Assembly: GCA_963825685.1 (NCBI GenBank)
Contig: CAWGUD010000006.1
Span: 124,001 to 188,000 of the forward strand
Length of the DNA: 64,000 nt
Reading direction: 5' to 3'
Source of the DNA: JAOUEA01 sp963825685
Lineage (GTDB): Bacteria > Actinomycetota > UBA4738 > HRBIN12
The number at the start of each line of letters is the position of its first letter. The stretch's first letter is position 1. Below the pieces are notes generated by a model that ran no database searches, was not told the DNA's origin, and was given only the letters and a program-made list of their open reading frames with translations. The translations under genes were made by a program, and so were the position numbers. Of the stretch, positions 61,347 to 64,000 are shown piece after piece.

Positions 61347-62604
61347 TCAACGCCACTCGGCGACGTCGGCGAGATCGATCGGCGGTCGAGGATCGGCGTC
61401 GGGGTCGCCGGGCATCGGTCCGCACGCGACGGTGGCGAGCGGCAACCACTCGTCGCCGAACCCCAGGGCACCACGGATCCTCTCGACGTCCGCCATCGTG
61501 GAGCCGATGACGCTGCTCGCCAGACCCTGGGCCCAGAGCGCCAGCACCAGGTTCTGGACCGCGGCGCCACCCGACAGGACGAGCATCTCCCGCTCGTCCC
61601 GTGCGCTCCCGGCATCGGGAGACGAGTCTGCTGCTCGGGAGCGAGACCCACGGCACGACCAGCACCGGGGCCGCGGCCAGAACCTCGTCGCTCGCTCCGC
61701 GGCGCTGCTCGATCGCCGCGACGTAGCCGCGCCTCGAGGCCTCGGAGACGAGGACGCTGAAACGCCAGGGCCTCGCCCGGAGAGGGGCCATGGCGCTGCA
61801 CGCGGCGACGATCGCCTCCTCCAACGCGGGACGCGGGACGGCTCCGGGACCGAACGTGCGGCTGGCGCGACGATCGTGCAGCGCCTGCAGCGGCGAGGCA
61901 CGGAACAGGTCCTCGTCGGCCGGGCGCACGAGGTCGAGCGCCGATCCGTCGTCGCCACCGAGGCGATCGACGCCCCGCACGATCGCAGCGGGGATGCGCG
62001 CATCCTTCGCGATCACGAGCCCGCTCGCCGCAGCCACCTCGTCGGCGAGCGCGACCTCGGTGGCCTCGAGCTCCCGTCCCCGGTCGTCGGCGCGCCCCCG
62101 CAGGTCCACGACCGCCGGCAGGCCGTCGCACCCGATCGCCACGTTCACCACGCCTGTCCGCCATGCCCGTCCGAAGGTGTCGGTGACGACGACGGCGAGG
62201 TCGCGCACGTCGAGCAGGGCCGACAGTCGTGCACGAAGTCTCGCCGCGCTGGCGTCGGGGTCATCGGGGAGCAGGGCGAGCGATCCGGCGTCCACGTTCG
62301 AGGCGTCGACGCCCGCGTTCGCGCAGACGAAGCCGTGCGCGGTCTCGGCGATCACGAGGTCGCCGCGGCGCGCGACGACGCGCACCGTCTCGGCGGAGAC
62401 CGCGTCGGTCCGATCGACCCCGCGCACGATGCGGCCCTCGGCCTTCGAGACGATCTTCGAGGTCACGACGATCACGTCGCCCTCGAGCACGCCGGCTCTC
62501 CGGAGGGGAGCGCCCAGCACCGACGCCAGGTCGTCGCCGGGCCGCACCTCGGGCACGCCCTCGACCGGCAGCACCGTCACCGGTGGGCGCGACGGGGACG
62601 TCAC
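61347..62604 (-). CDS. fbiB: bifunctional F420 gamma-glutamyl ligase / nitroreductase-like FbiB (one frameshift)
   Basis: A two-domain protein that adds glutamates to F420-0. The ligase domain (~1-240) has VLPVEGVPEVRPGDDLASVL, DVIVVTSKIVSKAEGRIVRG, ETAHGFVCANAGVDASNVD and VVVTDTFGRAWRTGVVNVAI, the CofE metal and substrate residues. The second domain (~240-418) is an FMN nitroreductase fold (ASRTFGPGAVPRPALEEAIV, AVQNLVLALWAQGLASSVIG). One extra A near 61627 breaks the frame; removing it gives about 418 residues, the usual FbiB size. The start overlaps the fbiA stop (ATGA). The C-terminal domain of FbiB reduces dehydro-F420-0 in mycobacteria. Confidence 0.9.
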
Positions 62605-63548
62605 GGTGCGGCGTCCAGCACGGCCGACGCCAGGTGCTCCGCGTCGTCGTCGTCTCGCATCACGGTGTCGGTGACGATGACCCGGACCCCGGTGGCTTCG
62701 ATGCGATCGGCGAGCCCGCGATCGCGCTCGTCGACGATCCAGGCGCCGAGCAGTCCCTCGTACGCGCTCGCAGCGCCCGCGGCGGTCACCTCCAGACCGA
62801 CGGCCGGCATCAGCTTGTCGGCCATGCCCGCGAGGGGCGCGCCGCCGACGATGCCGCTCACGCCCACGACGACGGCGCGGCGAGACCGGACCGCCTCCCG
62901 CACACCGGGTACCGCGAGGATCGGCCCGAGCGAGACGACGGGGTTCGACGGCGGCAGCACCACCAGATCGGCCGCCTCGATCGCCGCGATGACCCCCGGT
63001 GCCGGACTCGAGTCCTCGACACCCACGAAGCGCACGGCCTTGACGGGATCCGCTGCCCGTCGCTGCACCCAGTACTCCTGGAAGTGCAGGTCCAGTCGCT
63101 CGCCGGTCTGCGCGTCGACGGCGTCGATGCGCGTCTCGACGCGATCGTCGGTGACGGGCAGCAGCCGGGCGCCGATGCCGAAGCGCTCCGCCACGCGCGC
63201 GACGACCTGTGACATCGTCGCCCCCTCGCGAAGCATCGAGGTCCGGAGCACGTGCGTCGCGAGGTCGAGGTCACCGAGGTTGAACCAGGCGTCGGCGGCG
63301 CCGAACGCTCGCAGCTCCTCGGTCGCCCGGAACGACTCGTCGCGGCGGCCCCACCCGCGCTCGCGGTCGAAGGCGTCGCCGAGCCAGTACGTCACGGAGT
63401 CGGGATCGGGGCTCACGTGCAGTCCGTGCACGACGATGTCGTCGGCCACGTTCAGGACGACCGTGAGATCGTCGGCGGGCACGACACGAGCCATGCCGCG
63501 CAGGAACTTCCCCGCGCCGATGCCCCCCGCGAGCGCCACGACCTTCAT
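62601..63548 (-). CDS. fbiA: 2-phospho-L-lactate (phosphoenolpyruvyl) transferase CofD/FbiA
   Basis: A 315-residue enzyme that joins the activated phospho-lactate or phosphoenolpyruvate moiety to the deazaflavin Fo, making F420-0 or its dehydro form. MKVVALAGGIGAGKFLRGMA is the CofD Gly-rich start. LNVADDIVVHGLHVSPDPDS, TYWLGDAFDRERGWGRRDES and WFNLGDLDLATHVLRTSMLR are family motifs. LPPSNPVVSLGPILAVPGVR binds the donor. The start at 63548 is leaderless. It is co-translated with fbiB. Confidence 0.94.
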   Translation of the reverse strand: MKVVALAGGIGAGKFLRGMARVVPADDLTVVLNVADDIVVHGLHVSPDPDSVTYWLGDAFDRERGWGRRDESFRATEELRAFGAADAWFNLGDLDLATHVLRTSMLREGATMSQVVARVAERFGIGARLLPVTDDRVETRIDAVDAQTGERLDLHFQEYWVQRRAADPVKAVRFVGVEDSSPAPGVIAAIEAADLVVLPPSNPVVSLGPILAVPGVREAVRSRRAVVVGVSGIVGGAPLAGMADKLMPAVGLEVTAAGAASAYEGLLGAWIVDERDRGLADRIEATGVRVIVTDTVMRDDDDAEHLASAVLDAAP

Positions 63549-63556
63549 CGAGGAAC

Positions 63557-63562
63557 AGCGTA
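63557..63562 (-). promoter_or_regulatory. -10 element, leaderless promoter of fbiA-fbiB
   Basis: Minus-strand TACGCT lies eight bases before the fbiA ATG and one base from the divergent fbiC -10 box. Confidence 0.6.
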
Positions 63563-63563
63563 G

Positions 63564-63569
63564 TAGGCT
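63564..63569 (+). promoter_or_regulatory. -10 element, leaderless promoter of fbiC
   Basis: TAGGCT lies seven bases before the fbiC ATG at 63577, back to back with the fbiA -10. Confidence 0.6.
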
Positions 63570-63576
63570 CGCCGAC

Positions 63577-64000
63577 ATGCCCCAGGCACCCGCCCGGCCG
63601 AGCGGCCACGAGCTGCGCCGGGCCCTCGTGCGAGCGGACCGGGGCGTGGCGCTGAGCCTCGACGAGGCCGCCGCTCTGCTCGGCGCCAGGGGTGAAGATC
63701 TCGATCGGCTCCTCTCGGTGGCCGCCCGGCTCCGCGACCTGGGGCACGGCGACGTCGTCACCTACTCCCGCAAGGTGTTCATCCCCCTCACGATGCTGTG
63801 TCGCGACCACTGCCACTACTGCGTCTTCGCGAAGCCTCCTGCGAAGCTCGAGGCGCCGTTCCTCACGCCGGAGGAGGTCGTGTCGATCGCGCGCGCCGGC
63901 GCCGAGGCCGGCTGCAAGGAGGCGCTCTTCACCCTCGGCGATCGGCCCGAGGACCGATACGAGATCGCCCGCGCGTGGCTCGATCAGCGCGGCTACGACT
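63577..64000 (+). CDS. fbiC: FO synthase (CofG/CofH fusion), FbiC, partial
   Basis: N-terminal 141 residues of a radical-SAM enzyme; the gene continues past the window. After a leaderless ATG start, residues ~60-140 read GDVVTYSRKVFIPLTMLCRD, with the iron-sulfur motif CRDHCHYC (Cys75, Cys79, Cys82) in the CX3CX2C spacing. KEALFTLGDRPEDRYEIARA follows. FbiC joins 5-amino-6-ribitylamino-uracil and tyrosine to make the deazaflavin Fo. Actinobacterial FbiC carries both CofG and CofH halves; only the first is visible here. Gene order with fbiA-fbiB supports this assignment. Confidence 0.93.
   Translation, partial: MPQAPARPSGHELRRALVRADRGVALSLDEAAALLGARGEDLDRLLSVAARLRDLGHGDVVTYSRKVFIPLTMLCRDHCHYCVFAKPPAKLEAPFLTPEEVVSIARAGAEAGCKEALFTLGDRPEDRYEIARAWLDQRGYD

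Overview
The window is uniformly high-GC DNA with very short intergenic gaps. It looks like the chromosome of an actinomycete-related bacterium (phylum Actinomycetota), probably outside the classical Actinomycetia. Supporting signs are coenzyme F420 synthesis with a two-domain FbiB, DevR/DevS-type two-component proteins, an acyl-CoA carboxylase with a small epsilon-like subunit, DUF3105 proteins, RskA-type sigma/anti-sigma genes and many leaderless TANNNT promoters. I see no phage, insertion sequence, CRISPR array, rRNA or tRNA.

Layout. 1-4200: end of a peptide-type solute-binding lipoprotein, a Crp/Fnr regulator, and a GAF - subtilase - DUF1028 operon. 4341-7245: a small acidic/basic repeat protein, an MFS transporter fused to a cyclic-nucleotide-binding domain, and a secreted protein of unknown function. 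7242-9690: two glycosyltransferases and a cupin. 9689-20089: acyl-CoA metabolism (carboxylase beta and epsilon, crotonyl-CoA carboxylase/reductase, methylmalonyl-CoA epimerase, thiolase) with a lysozyme-like protein, a DUF389 membrane protein, an ArsR-type regulator facing a RecB-type Fe-S nuclease, an XRE regulator and a divergent FtsH-like protease. 20168-23116: a very long coiled-coil membrane protein ending in a histidine-kinase fold without catalytic residues. 23280-29750: a nurA-herA-sbcD-sbcC DNA-end-processing operon. 29946-34081: a lipoprotein, a thioesterase and aconitase. 34145-39648: DoxX, a DevR-like regulator, a multicopper oxidase, a DevS-like kinase and a CBS-BON protein, with DevR-box-like palindromes. 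39611-43289: a ferric-reductase-like/ApbE operon and an ECF sigma factor with its RskA-type anti-sigma factor. 44344-59662: a large cell-surface polysaccharide locus (LCP ligase, rmlA/B/D, several glycosyltransferases, ABC exporter, nucleotidyltransferases, SpoIID-LGFP protein). 59684-61252: two tandem DUF3105 proteins. 61347-64000: F420 synthesis (fbiB and fbiA facing fbiC, which runs off the window).

Working together: the acyl-CoA genes fit an ethylmalonyl/methylmalonyl-CoA assimilation route feeding the TCA cycle, where aconitase acts. The polysaccharide genes would make dTDP-rhamnose and related sugars, assemble a glycan in the cytoplasm, export it through the ABC system and attach it to the wall through the LCP protein. 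NurA-HerA-SbcCD would resect DNA ends.

A strong data feature cuts across the whole window. At least 16 genes are broken by frameshifts, and in every one I could resolve, deleting nucleotides (usually one extra base), never adding one, restores a good protein. This is most simply an insertion-type sequencing or assembly error. Those genes are annotated as full-length CDSs with the break noted. No gene-free stretch exceeds about 200 bases.
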